Assembly: GCA_913056125.1 (NCBI GenBank)
Contig: CAJXNC010000014.1
Span: forward strand, 1 to 64,000
Direction of reading: 5' to 3'
Source of the DNA: an uncultured Altererythrobacter sp.
GTDB lineage: Bacteria > Pseudomonadota > Alphaproteobacteria > Sphingomonadales > Sphingomonadaceae
Length of the DNA stretch: 64,000 bases
Shown here: piece by piece, positions 18,331 through 26,907 of the stretch
How the letters are laid out: every line of letters starts with the position of its first letter
Position numbering within the stretch: position 1 is the first letter of the stretch
The notes under the pieces: generated by a model
Database searches by the model: none
Told to the model about the DNA's origin: nothing
Seen by the model: only the letters and a program-made list of their open reading frames with translations
Made by a program: the position numbers and the translations under genes

Positions 18331-20667
18331 ATGGCGTCGAGCGCCCGTAGCAAAGGCAACACTGTCGACTGGAAAGCGGCGTTTCGCCGTTCGCTCGCGC
18401 GCATATTGCAGCGTTCGGGCGCCATCATCCTTTTCGCACTCATGCTGTTCCTCGCGCTTGCGCTGGTCAGCCATGCGCAAAGTGACCCTTCGCTTTCGAC
18501 TGCTGCGGGCGAGGTTGTCCGAAACTGGATGGGCATTGCCGGAGCCTACGCCTCGGACCTCGCACTGACCGGCTTCGGCGTCGTTTCGATCCTCCTGCTG
18601 CCGCTCTTCTATGCTTTCGGGCGCCGTCTGTGGCTCGATTCCTCGGACGAGGATGAAGAGGAGGTCCGCAGCAAGTGGTGGCACACCGTGCTGCTCCTGC
18701 TGCTGGCCATGGCGCTGCTTTCGACTGTGCTCGCATTGGTCAGCGATCCGGCGAATTCCTCCTATCCCGCGGGCTATGGCGGGCTAGCCGGTCTGCTCGG
18801 CGAAGGCGGATTGCAGGCTCTCGCCGGGCGATTGCCCGAAGCCGCGCAATTCTGGACCGTTCTGGCCGGCGGGTTGCTGAGCTTGTTTGGCGGCGCCTTC
18901 CTCGCAGGCAAGGTCTTCGCACTGGACTGGGCAGGCTTGCTGACCCTGCCCGAATGGGCCCGCCGCGCGCCCAGCCTGCCGGGTAAGCCGAGCAATCCCT
19001 TCAAGCCGACAGCGGAGCGCCGCAAGACCGAGAAGAAGAAATCCGAGCCGGTCACGCTCCCCCAATCCGATCGCAAGCCGCCGGAAATCTCCGATCCTTC
19101 CGCCCCGCCGCGCCCCGCCAAGCCGAGCAAGGGCAAGCAGAAGGACCTGTTCGCAGAATTCGACCTGCCAAGCCTCGACCTGCTCGAGGACCGGCCGGAA
19201 AACACCGCGCACAAGCTCGACAAGCTGGCACTGGAGAGGAATGCCCGCTTGCTCGAAAACGTGCTCGACGATTTCAACGTGAAGGGCGAGATCACCGCCG
19301 TACGAACCGGGCCGGTGGTAACCATGTACGAGCTGGAACCTGCGCCGGGCATCAAGGCCAGCCGCGTGGTCGGCCTCGCCGAAGACATTGCCCGCAACAT
19401 GTCTGCCATCTCCGCGCGCGTCGCGCCGATCCCGGGCAAGACGGTGATGGGTATCGAGCTGCCCAATGCCGACCGCCAGACGGTCAGTTTCAAGGAGCTT
19501 GCCGCGTCGGAAGCCTTCGTCGATGCCAAGGGCAATCTCCCGATCATCCTTGGCAAGGATATTGCCGGCGAACCGATCGTCGCAGACCTCGCCGCCATGC
19601 CGCATCTGCTGGTCGCGGGCACGACCGGCTCGGGCAAGTCGGTCGGCCTCAACTGCATCCTGCTCTCGCTGCTCTACCGCTTCAGCCCGGCCGAATGCCG
19701 CATGATCCTGATCGATCCCAAGGTGCTCGAGCTCAAGAGCTATGACGATATCCCGCACCTCCTCGCGCCGGTGGTGACCGAGCCGCACAAATCGATCCGC
19801 GCCTTGAAATGGGCGGTCGAGGAGATGGAGCGGCGCTATCGCATGATGAGCGATATCGGCGCGCGCAACCTCACCGGCTTCAACGACCGGGTGAAAGCCG
19901 CCGCCGCCAAGGGCAAGCCGCTCGGCCGCCGCGTGCAGACCGGCTTCGACCCCGAGACGGGCGAGGAACTGTTCGAGGAAAAGCAGCTCGATTACGAGGT
20001 CATGCCGCAGATCGTTGTGATCGTGGACGAGCTGGCCGACCTCATGGTCACTGTCGGCAAGGAAATCGAGGTGCTGATCCAGCGCCTGGCGCAGAAAAGC
20101 CGAGCCGCGGGCATCCACCTGATCATGGCGACCCAGCGCCCCTCGGTCGATGTCATCACCGGCGTGATCAAGGCGAACCTGCCCACCCGCATCGCCTTCA
20201 ACGTCACCAGCCGCATCGATTCCCGCACCATCCTTGGCGAACAAGGCGCCGAGCAGCTGCTGGGCAAGGGTGACATGCTCTACAAGCCTACCAGCGGCGC
20301 GCTGAAGCGCGTACACGGCCCCTTCGTCTCGGACGAGGAGGTGGAGAAAGTCGCGGTCCATTGGCGCGGCCAGGGCGAGCCCGATTACATCGACTCGGTC
20401 ACAGAGGAGCCCGAGGATGGCGGCTTTTCTTTCGAGGACGAGTTCACCGCTTCGGACAATCCGGAGGAGCGGCGCTATCGCCAGGCCTGCCAGATCGTGT
20501 GGGAGAACCAGAAAGCCTCGGGCTCATGGCTCCAGCGACAGCTTGGCGTGGGATACAACACCGCCGCCAAGCTGATCGAGCGGATGGAGGAGGACGGGCT
20601 GGTCGGTCCTGCCAACCATGTTGGCCGCCGCGAAATCTACCGCGACCGGGACGGCAACCCCTTGTGA
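18331..20667 (+). CDS. ftsK: DNA translocase FtsK
   Basis: 778 residues. About four membrane segments in the first 200 residues anchor it at the septum, then a short Pro/Lys-rich linker (about 215-275), shorter than in E. coli. Motor domain: Walker A TTGSGKS near residue 432 and Walker B VIVDELADLM near 564. The gamma winged-helix domain (about 713-770) that reads KOPS sequences ends the protein. FtsK pumps chromosome dimers to dif and activates XerCD during division. The final codons (from 20626) are duplicated at 21996, and the stop TGA overlaps the GTG start of the immunity gene downstream. A GANTC-rich promoter lies just upstream. Confidence 0.97.
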   Translation: MASSARSKGNTVDWKAAFRRSLARILQRSGAIILFALMLFLALALVSHAQSDPSLSTAAGEVVRNWMGIAGAYASDLALTGFGVVSILLLPLFYAFGRRLWLDSSDEDEEEVRSKWWHTVLLLLLAMALLSTVLALVSDPANSSYPAGYGGLAGLLGEGGLQALAGRLPEAAQFWTVLAGGLLSLFGGAFLAGKVFALDWAGLLTLPEWARRAPSLPGKPSNPFKPTAERRKTEKKKSEPVTLPQSDRKPPEISDPSAPPRPAKPSKGKQKDLFAEFDLPSLDLLEDRPENTAHKLDKLALERNARLLENVLDDFNVKGEITAVRTGPVVTMYELEPAPGIKASRVVGLAEDIARNMSAISARVAPIPGKTVMGIELPNADRQTVSFKELAASEAFVDAKGNLPIILGKDIAGEPIVADLAAMPHLLVAGTTGSGKSVGLNCILLSLLYRFSPAECRMILIDPKVLELKSYDDIPHLLAPVVTEPHKSIRALKWAVEEMERRYRMMSDIGARNLTGFNDRVKAAAAKGKPLGRRVQTGFDPETGEELFEEKQLDYEVMPQIVVIVDELADLMVTVGKEIEVLIQRLAQKSRAAGIHLIMATQRPSVDVITGVIKANLPTRIAFNVTSRIDSRTILGEQGAEQLLGKGDMLYKPTSGALKRVHGPFVSDEEVEKVAVHWRGQGEPDYIDSVTEEPEDGGFSFEDEFTASDNPEERRYRQACQIVWENQKASGSWLQRQLGVGYNTAAKLIERMEEDGLVGPANHVGRREIYRDRDGNPL
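20626..20651 (+). repeat. Direct repeat copy 1 (within ftsK 3' end)
   Basis: 26 bases identical to 21996-22021, encoding RREIYRDR in the ftsK frame. It is the left boundary of the putative island. Confidence 0.85.
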
Positions 20668-20960
20668 ACTCGCTCGATTGGCTGATGCAGTGGTACGCTT
20701 CCCAGTGCAACGGCGTGTGGGAGCATGGTCATGGGGTCGACATCACAACGATCGACAATCCGGGCTGGCAATTGACCATTCACACCATCGGCACGCACTG
20801 GGAAGGCGTGACGATGGATGAGATCAAGCACGACTATGATCACGAAACCGAGTGGTTCACCTGCAAGGCCAATGGCAATGCATTCACCGGCTTCGGCGGT
20901 CCGGGCCAGCTTGGCGCCATGATCGAGGTTTTTCGCGGATGGATCGAAGAGAGTAGCTGA
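20664..20960 (+). CDS. Immunity protein 53 (Imm53) family protein
   Basis: 98 residues starting at GTG 20664, whose last two bases are the first two of the ftsK stop (GTGA overlap), so translation is probably coupled to ftsK. The pattern matches Imm53: an early WL--WY---C----WEH run, the invariant DNPGW, EWFTC in the middle, GFGGPGQL, and a final F--W. Imm53 proteins are found as immunity partners in polymorphic toxin systems. No toxin gene is adjacent, so this is an orphan. It lies inside the segment bounded by the ftsK-end repeats and is lower in GC than ftsK. The assignment is by remembered family pattern, not by search. Confidence 0.75.
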   Translation: MNSLDWLMQWYASQCNGVWEHGHGVDITTIDNPGWQLTIHTIGTHWEGVTMDEIKHDYDHETEWFTCKANGNAFTGFGGPGQLGAMIEVFRGWIEESS

Positions 20961-20996
20961 GATGACCACACTGGAGCGGCACGCCCTGCCTCCAGT

Positions 20997-21920
20997 CTAT
21001 TCCTCCGGGATTCGAAAGAAGCGCTTGGCGTTGCCACTCAGAATCGCCGTGCGGTCTTCTTCGGTCAGCCATTCGATACGCTCCATGCGTTCCAGAATCT
21101 GGCTTACCGGCACATTGTCACTGCCGAACATGATCCGGTCGGCAAATCCGGCATCGAACAACCGCCGCATGGCCGCCTCATATTGCTCGAACGGCATCAC
21201 GCCATTGGTGATGGACAGGTCGAGATAGACCCCGGGATAGTCGCGCAGCAGCGCCAAGGTCTCATCCCAGAACGGACCGCCAACCGCCGGTCCTGCGCCG
21301 ACATGCTGGATCCACACGCGCATGCCCGGATGGCGATCCAGCACCGGTCGTAGCAGCGCCGGGTTGCCCATGGCGGGATCGAAATTGGGGCAGCAGCCCT
21401 CGAAGCGGTTCCCCTCGTTCGGGCCGCGCTGGGTGTGGAAACCGACCGGAATGTCATAGCGCTCGGCGAGCGCAAAATAGGGTTCCAGCCTCGGGTTGGA
21501 AGGCGAGAGGCCGAGATATTGCGGGGCGACCTCCTGAAGCACGCCGATGCGGCCGGAAGCGACATTCTCTTCGAGCCAGTCGAAATCCGCCCAGCCCTCG
21601 CTCTCGGGAAAGCAAATGAATGTGGGCTCCACGGAATTGCGGGGGCAAGCGGCCAGCACAATGCCCACGATGATGGAAGCGCCCTGCCAGGCATCGACAT
21701 CCTCTTTCGTGGAGACGCCGATCACAGCCCCTGTCACCCCGTCAGCCTCCATCGCCTGCAACTGGGCGGCGCGAACCTCCTCAAAGTCCTCGAACGAATA
21801 TCGTCCGTGCATATGGACATCGATGATTTCCCGCTCGGCCTGGGCGTAAACGAGACCCGGTGCTGCCAAGAGTCCAAGACAGACGGCAAATGACGCAAAG
21901 ATCCTGAATTGTCCGCTCAT
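20997..21920 (-). CDS. Secreted amidohydrolase family protein
   Basis: 307 residues with a signal peptide (MSGQFRIFASFAVCLGLLAAP through YAQA). Amidohydrolase-2 type TIM barrel: DVHMH gives the HxH metal site near residue 38, further His in GFHTQRGP and WIQHVGAG, and the conserved Asp in FGSDN near the end. Such enzymes hydrolyse or decarboxylate ring acids and esters; the substrate is unknown. It points against ftsK and the Imm53 gene, with 36 bases between stops, and lies in the segment bounded by ftsK-end repeats. It is visibly lower in GC than the SulP gene beyond. Confidence 0.85.
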   Translation of the reverse strand: MSGQFRIFASFAVCLGLLAAPGLVYAQAEREIIDVHMHGRYSFEDFEEVRAAQLQAMEADGVTGAVIGVSTKEDVDAWQGASIIVGIVLAACPRNSVEPTFICFPESEGWADFDWLEENVASGRIGVLQEVAPQYLGLSPSNPRLEPYFALAERYDIPVGFHTQRGPNEGNRFEGCCPNFDPAMGNPALLRPVLDRHPGMRVWIQHVGAGPAVGGPFWDETLALLRDYPGVYLDLSITNGVMPFEQYEAAMRRLFDAGFADRIMFGSDNVPVSQILERMERIEWLTEEDRTAILSGNAKRFFRIPEE

Positions 21921-21995
21921 TTGGCCCCCAAGTTCGATGCAATCAGCCTCGCGACCACTATTCGCGATTTCGTGGCAGGAGGCAATGTGGCCGGT

Positions 21996-22037
21996 CGCCG
22001 CGAAATCTACCGCGACCGGGATGGTAATCCGCTATAG
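21996..22037 (+). pseudogene. Remnant of a second ftsK 3' end
   Basis: Encodes RREIYRDRDGNPL and a TAG stop, identical in protein to the last 13 residues of FtsK at 20626-20667. The first 26 bases are identical; the remainder differs only at synonymous positions (GAT/GAC, GGT/GGC, AAT/AAC, CCG/CCC, CTA/TTG). Upstream of it (NVAG against NHVG) the resemblance fades within a few codons. It has no start of its own and is read as the displaced original end of ftsK or an imported one. Confidence 0.7.
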
Positions 22038-22082
22038 GCTGGGCATACCGCCACCCATCTTCCTCCCGAGTCCCGGGGCATA

Positions 22083-23312
22083 ATGAAACCAAAACTGCTG
22101 ACCACGCTGGCGACCTACGATCGCAGGCAATTCTCCGGCGATGCCATTGCCGGGGCCACGGTCGCGCTTGTCGCGCTGCCGCTGAGCATTGCCATCGCCA
22201 TCGCCTCGGGCGCGCCGCCCGCAGCCGGGCTGGTGACTGCCGTCGTTGGCGGGTTCCTCATTTCCGCGCTGGGCGGCAGCCGGGTGCAGATCGGCGGGCC
22301 GACCGGCGCCTTCATCGTGGTGGTCTATTCGGTGATCGCCAATCACGGTTTCGAGGGCATGCTGCTGGCGACGATCATGGCCGGCATATTGCTGGTAATC
22401 GGCTGCTTGCTGCGCGCCGGAAGGCTGATCCGGCTGATCCCCGAAGCGGTGATCGAAGGCTTCACCGTGGGCATCGCGGTGGTGATCGCTACCAGCCAGC
22501 TCAAGGACCTTGCCGGGCTGCAAACGGGCAGTCTCCCCGCCGAATTCCTGCCCAAGATCGAAGGGCTGTGGGCCGCGCGCGCTTCGCTAGACTGGCCTTC
22601 GCTGCTGCTTGGGCTGGGAACGATCGCCGGGATCGTGCTGCTGCGAAAGCTGGCGCCAAAATTCCGCGCCCGCGCCGTTATCGTGCTCGTCACCAGCGCG
22701 CTGGCGGCGTTCCTCATCCCGAGCGCCGAAACGGTCGCCTCGCGCTTCGGCGAATTGCCGCATGGCCTGCCCATCCCTTCGCTGCCACCCATTTCGATCG
22801 ACCTTATCTTGGAATTGCTGCCCTCGGCGCTGACCATTGCCGTGCTGGCGGGAATCGAATCCTTGCTGTCCGCGCTGGTTGCCGACCGCATGATAGGAGG
22901 CGCGCATCGCACCAGTGCGGAATTGCTGGCGCAAGGCGCGGCCAATATTGCCTCGCCCCTGTTCGGCGGGCTTCCGGCAACCGGCGCAATCGCGCGCACC
23001 GCCACCAATGTCGATGCCGGGGGGCGTACTCCCGTCGCTGGCATCATCCACGCGCTGGTCGTTCTGCTGGCCATGATCGCCCTCGCCCCGCTGGCGGGCG
23101 AACTGGCGCTGCCCGCGCTGGCCGGCCTGCTCGTCATCACCGCCTGGAACATGTCCGAGCCCGAGCGCTGGTGCGAGCGCATGGAGCTGCCGCGCATGCA
23201 GCTGGCGCTGCTTGTCCTCACCGCCGCACTGACCGTGCTTGTCGACCTGACCGTGGCGATCGGCGTGGGCACGGTAATCGGGCTGGCGCTCAAATGGCAC
23301 GAACGCAGGTGA
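22083..23312 (+). CDS. SulP family anion transporter lacking a STAS domain
   Basis: 409 residues, almost all in about 10-12 hydrophobic segments. SulP marks: an entry near DAIAGATVALVALPLSIA, GGSRVQIGGPTGAF near residue 75, and PATGAIARTATN near residue 300. SulP proteins move sulfate, bicarbonate or dicarboxylates. The protein stops right after the last membrane segment, so the cytoplasmic STAS domain found in most SulP members (550-600 residues) is absent; shorter members without STAS are known. It starts 46 bases after the ftsK remnant, so its promoter probably lies in or upstream of the remnant region. Confidence 0.88.
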   Translation: MKPKLLTTLATYDRRQFSGDAIAGATVALVALPLSIAIAIASGAPPAAGLVTAVVGGFLISALGGSRVQIGGPTGAFIVVVYSVIANHGFEGMLLATIMAGILLVIGCLLRAGRLIRLIPEAVIEGFTVGIAVVIATSQLKDLAGLQTGSLPAEFLPKIEGLWAARASLDWPSLLLGLGTIAGIVLLRKLAPKFRARAVIVLVTSALAAFLIPSAETVASRFGELPHGLPIPSLPPISIDLILELLPSALTIAVLAGIESLLSALVADRMIGGAHRTSAELLAQGAANIASPLFGGLPATGAIARTATNVDAGGRTPVAGIIHALVVLLAMIALAPLAGELALPALAGLLVITAWNMSEPERWCERMELPRMQLALLVLTAALTVLVDLTVAIGVGTVIGLALKWHERR

Positions 23313-23349
23313 CGCACATGTCCTCTCGGCCATTCGCGTCAGTCCTAGC

Positions 23350-23376
23350 GGAGTGATGAGCCGGGAGTTACACTCC
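23350..23376. terminator. Stem-loop after the SulP gene
   Basis: GGAGTG and CACTCC pair around a 15-base loop, 37 bases after the SulP stop. Only a short T/C stretch follows. It may end the SulP transcript or lie in the leader of the next gene. Confidence 0.4.
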
Positions 23377-23404
23377 TTCCCAAAAGACAAGGAGAGGAGC
23401 CCCC

Positions 23405-24034
23405 ATGGCCAGCAAATACGAACAGCAGGTCTATGACTGCATGAACCCGACGCTCGACCTGCTCGAGCGCACGGAGAACCCGCTGCACCGCGCGATCCTG
23501 AAGAACTACTGCCGCCACGTGCACCTCGAAGGCGCGGCCATGTTCGAGGAGATCACCGCGCCCGACATGATGGCCGACGATCCGGTCTATCACATCACCT
23601 GGGGAGACAGCCCGTTCCAGGTCAAGGGCCGCCAGGGCGTGTTCGATTTCTACTCCTCGATCGGCGATATCGTGCTGTGGAACTCGGGCGACCTCGTCGC
23701 TGTGGCCGACTGGGGCATTGCCGACGAAATGTGGTTCCACCAGATGTCGACCGGCGCCGAATTGAAGAAGCTCGGCCACAAGGTGGAAAAGGATGAAGGG
23801 CTCTACCTCGTCCATTCACTGCAGGCCTTCATCTGGCCCTATGACGAAAATGCCCTTCTGAAGGGCGAGCACCTCTATGAGGACAAGTCGACGCTGAAGA
23901 TCGAGGAGATCGACCCGGCGGATTACATGACGCCGCAGCGCGTGCGCGAGATTCACAAGGAATGCCTCGCCGACCTTGAGCAACGTTGGGGCGCGAATTA
24001 CTGGGTCTATAATCGCGAAACAGCGAACGCCTGA
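23405..24034 (+). CDS. Unrecognised soluble protein, 209 aa
   Basis: I do not recognise the family with certainty. 209 residues, no signal peptide or membrane segment, strong ribosome site (AAGGAGAGGAG) before the ATG. It is rich in Trp, Tyr and acidic residues. The alternation of an N-terminal helix (YDCMNPTLDLLERTEN), a FYSSIGDIV segment and a beta-rich middle with DLVAVADWGIADEMWF resembles NTF2/SnoaL-type small cone folds, where such proteins bind or isomerise hydrophobic ligands; this is a shape impression only. The GDSL hydrolase gene starts 14 bases downstream, so the two are probably co-transcribed. Confidence 0.8.
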   Translation: MASKYEQQVYDCMNPTLDLLERTENPLHRAILKNYCRHVHLEGAAMFEEITAPDMMADDPVYHITWGDSPFQVKGRQGVFDFYSSIGDIVLWNSGDLVAVADWGIADEMWFHQMSTGAELKKLGHKVEKDEGLYLVHSLQAFIWPYDENALLKGEHLYEDKSTLKIEEIDPADYMTPQRVREIHKECLADLEQRWGANYWVYNRETANA

Positions 24035-24048
24035 GGGAGGGAAAGGCT

Positions 24049-25296
24049 ATGCGGATGAGGATCACCGGACTGGCGTTTGCCGGCGCAGCACTTGCCATGG
24101 CCGCACCCGCCTTTGCCGACCATCACGAAGAGGGCATGTGGGTCGGCAGCTGGACGGCATCGCCGCACGCGCCGCTATCGACCGACGGGCCATTCGCTGC
24201 CGCTTCCTATGAGAATGTCACGATCAGCCAAATTGTGCGCCTTTCCGAAGGCGGCACCAAGCTGCGCGTGCGCTTCACCAATCGCTACGGCCCCGCCCCG
24301 CTCGCCATTGGCGAAGCGCGCATTGTGCTGCTCGATGCCAATGGCAACGACCTGCCCGGCAGCAGCCGTCCGCTCACTTTTGGCGGCGAAGCGGGCGCAG
24401 TGATCCCGCGCGGCGCGCCCTTCGCCAGCGACGTGGTCGAACTCGATACAGAGGACTTCCAGAAGGCCAGGATCGAGTTCTACCTGCCCAATGATACTGG
24501 TCCCTGCACCTGTCATCTGACCGGGCTCGACACGCTCGCCGTGTCGCCGCCGGGCAACCATGTGGGCGAGGCATTCGAGCCGGTTGAGACCGCGCAGCAC
24601 CGCGCCTTCCTGCATACTGTCGAAGTATTCTCCGACGATGCCATGGGCACGATCGTCGCCTTCGGAGACTCGATCACCGATGGTGTCGGCTCGACCGCAG
24701 GCGAAGACCGCCGCTGGCCCGACGTGCTGGCCGAGAGGCTGGAAGCGGCCGGCATGGAATATGCCGTTGCCAATGCCGGCATCAGCGGCAATCGCGTGCT
24801 CAGCCCCGGCATGGGCGAGAGTGCGCTCTCGCGTTTCGACGAGGACGTGCTGAGCCTGCCCAATGTCACCCACATGATCATCTTCGAAGGCGTCAACGAT
24901 ATCGGCAACGCCTTCGGTCCGCAGCAGGGCGGCGTTGGCGGCCTGACCATCGACCAGCCTCAGATCGACGCGGCGCAGATGATCGCCGGCTACCGCCAGC
25001 TCATTGCCCGCGCGCATGAGAAGGGCATCAAGGTCTATGGCTCGCCCATCGGGCCTTACAAGGGCGCCAGCTACTGGTCCGAGGAAGGCGAGGCAGTGCG
25101 CCAGGAAATCACTGACTGGATGCTCAATTCGGGCGAATTCGACGGCATCGTGCGCATCGATTTGGCCTTTGCCGAACCGGACGATCCTTCGACCATGCGC
25201 GATGGCTATCACATGGGCGATTTCCTGCACGGTTCGGATGCGGGCCTGCGCGCAGTGGGCGAGAGCATCCCGCTGGAGCTGTTCCAGCCGGAATAA
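24049..25296 (+). CDS. Secreted SGNH/GDSL hydrolase
   Basis: 415 residues with a signal peptide (MRMRITGLAFAGAALAMAAP, cut near AFA-DHH). The C-terminal two thirds form an SGNH hydrolase: block I FGDSITDG near residue 205, block II Gly in NAGISGNR, block III in EGVNDIG, and the last block DFLHGSDAG, giving Ser, Gly, Asn and Asp/His in order. The N-terminal 180 residues form a beta-rich extra domain as in the SGNH esterases of the secreted GDSL-like lipase group. It likely de-esterifies a polysaccharide or lipid outside the cytoplasm. Read with the upstream 209-residue protein. Confidence 0.88.
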   Translation: MRMRITGLAFAGAALAMAAPAFADHHEEGMWVGSWTASPHAPLSTDGPFAAASYENVTISQIVRLSEGGTKLRVRFTNRYGPAPLAIGEARIVLLDANGNDLPGSSRPLTFGGEAGAVIPRGAPFASDVVELDTEDFQKARIEFYLPNDTGPCTCHLTGLDTLAVSPPGNHVGEAFEPVETAQHRAFLHTVEVFSDDAMGTIVAFGDSITDGVGSTAGEDRRWPDVLAERLEAAGMEYAVANAGISGNRVLSPGMGESALSRFDEDVLSLPNVTHMIIFEGVNDIGNAFGPQQGGVGGLTIDQPQIDAAQMIAGYRQLIARAHEKGIKVYGSPIGPYKGASYWSEEGEAVRQEITDWMLNSGEFDGIVRIDLAFAEPDDPSTMRDGYHMGDFLHGSDAGLRAVGESIPLELFQPE

Positions 25297-25374
25297 GCTC
25301 CCGGCGGTCGCAAACGCTGGATAACTGGCCGCCCGCGCCTTTCCGCAAATGGCCGGGCTGCTAGTTTCGCACCC

Positions 25375-26877
25375 GTGAGGGCGCAAATCGAAATTGGCCG
25401 GGATTCGGGCGGCAATGCCGTCCAGATCGACGTGGAGGAACTGCTCGCCACGCGCCTTCTGGTGCAGGGCAATTCGGGCAGCGGCAAGTCGCATCTGTTG
25501 CGCCGCCTGCTCGAAGAGAGCGCCGGCCTCGTCCAGCAGGTGGTGATCGACCCCGAAGGCGATTTCGTCAGCCTTGCCGATCATTTCGATCACATCGTGA
25601 TCGATGGCGGCAGCTATACCGAACGCGAAATCGTCGCGTTGGCGGCGCGCATCCGCCAGCACCGCGCTTCTGTCGTGCTGGCGCTGGAAGAACTCGAGGT
25701 CGAGCAGCAGATCCGCTGCGCAGCGCAATTCCTCACCGCGCTCTTCGATGCTCCGCGCGAACACTGGTACCCGGCGCTGGTGGCGGTGGACGAGGCGCAG
25801 ATGTTCGCGCCCTCCGTCGCGGGCGAAATTGCCGAAGACACGCGCCGCATGACGCTGTCGGCCATGACCAACCTCATGTGCCGCGGGCGCAAGCGCGGCC
25901 TGGCCGGGATCGTCGCGACGCAGCGCCTCGCCAAGCTGGCCAAGAATGTTGCTGCCGAGGCATCAAACTTCCTGATGGGGCGCACCTTCCTCGATATCGA
26001 CATGCAGCGCGCGGCGGACCTGCTGGGCATGGAACGCAAGCAAGCCGAGAGAATTCGCGATCTTGAACGCGGCCATTTTCTCGGCCTCGGTCCGGCGATC
26101 AGCCGCAAACCGGTGGCAGTGAAGATCGGCTCGGTCAGAACCGGCGGCAAAACCGCCGCGACCGGACTGATGCCCCTGCCTTCTGCTCCTGCCGGAGAGA
26201 TGGAAGCCCTGCTGCACGATTCCCTCGCGGAGGAAGCCGCCAATCCCGCGCCTGCCCGGCCTACCCCGCCTGTCACGGCCGTTCCGGCCATGCAGGAGTT
26301 GGAAGAGGCGATAATCCAGCAGGCGGAAGTGGAAGCAGAGCCGGCTGAGCCTGAAGCCGAGGATACGCAGGATGAAACGGCTGCGGACTCGGCGCCTGCA
26401 CCGCAGGAGCGCAAGCAGGGTAGGGTCGCCGCATTGTTGCAGGAAATGGCCGCCGAAGACGGCGCCACTTTCCAGCCCGCCGCAACCCTGTTCCGCGAAT
26501 TCGCCATCCGCACGCGCGAACGCGGCATTCCTTCGGCGCATATCGACATGACGCAGTTCAACCGGCTCTTTGCTGTCGCCGTGGCCCGGCTCGACAGGCT
26601 GGAAGACAGTCAACGCGAGGCGATCGAACAGCTTGCAAAGAATGTGTCGGACGATGTGCTGGCGCCCTATTTGTGCATCGCTGCCGCCGCCGCGCAGGGC
26701 ATGAGCGCACCGGATGAAGAGGAACTGGCGCGCGTCTATGGCACCTCGTCGCCCGGTCGCATACGCCGCCTGCTCGATCACCTCGAAAGGACTGGCCTGA
26801 TCGTCGTTCGCGAGGATTTCGGCGGTGGCCGCAGCATCAGCGTTCCCGGGCTGGAAAGCTTCGCCGCGCAGCATTGA
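25375..26877 (+). CDS. HerA-like/DUF87 P-loop ATPase with acidic linker and C-terminal wing
   Basis: 500 residues, GTG start. Residues 1-250 hold a HerA/FtsK-type ATPase: short beta entry, Walker A GNSGSGKS near residue 35, DPEGD, Walker B LVAVDEAQMF near 140, and ATQRLAKL. Residues 260-340 are a Pro/Glu/Ala-rich linker. The rest looks helical and ends in a winged-helix-like segment (GRIRRLLDHLERTGLIVV). HerA proteins translocate DNA, usually with NurA; no nuclease gene is adjacent, so a repair, plasmid-type or regulatory role remains open. A second, unrelated HerA-like ATPase (DUF853) is at 38605-40143. Confidence 0.82.
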   Translation: MRAQIEIGRDSGGNAVQIDVEELLATRLLVQGNSGSGKSHLLRRLLEESAGLVQQVVIDPEGDFVSLADHFDHIVIDGGSYTEREIVALAARIRQHRASVVLALEELEVEQQIRCAAQFLTALFDAPREHWYPALVAVDEAQMFAPSVAGEIAEDTRRMTLSAMTNLMCRGRKRGLAGIVATQRLAKLAKNVAAEASNFLMGRTFLDIDMQRAADLLGMERKQAERIRDLERGHFLGLGPAISRKPVAVKIGSVRTGGKTAATGLMPLPSAPAGEMEALLHDSLAEEAANPAPARPTPPVTAVPAMQELEEAIIQQAEVEAEPAEPEAEDTQDETAADSAPAPQERKQGRVAALLQEMAAEDGATFQPAATLFREFAIRTRERGIPSAHIDMTQFNRLFAVAVARLDRLEDSQREAIEQLAKNVSDDVLAPYLCIAAAAAQGMSAPDEEELARVYGTSSPGRIRRLLDHLERTGLIVVREDFGGGRSISVPGLESFAAQH

Positions 26878-26907
26878 TTGCGCGGCTAGCGTTGAACCGC
26901 CCCTGCC

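Larger units (their letters stand above)
20626..22021. mobile_element. Putative small insertion at the ftsK 3' end (immunity gene plus amidohydrolase)
   Basis: A 26-bp direct repeat bounds the segment (20626-20651 and 21996-22021, 1370 bases apart). Both copies encode the end of FtsK in frame; the second continues into synonymously different codons and its own stop. Between them lie an Imm53-type gene and a secreted amidohydrolase on opposite strands, visibly less GC-rich than the neighbours. This is what insertion of DNA that restores the 3' end of the target gene would leave. No integrase, transposase or terminal inverted repeats are seen, so the mechanism is open. Imprecise duplication or homologous exchange are alternatives. 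Confidence 0.5.

Noticed and set aside
21921-22037. Open frame leading into the ftsK-end remnant, as a possible small gene
   Set aside because: No credible start or ribosome site, and only the last 13 codons resemble FtsK. It overlaps the amidohydrolase promoter region.
25375-26877. HerA-like ATPase as part of an anti-phage system
   Set aside because: No nuclease, SIR2 or DUF4297-type partner lies beside it; neighbours are an esterase and a phosphate-binding protein.
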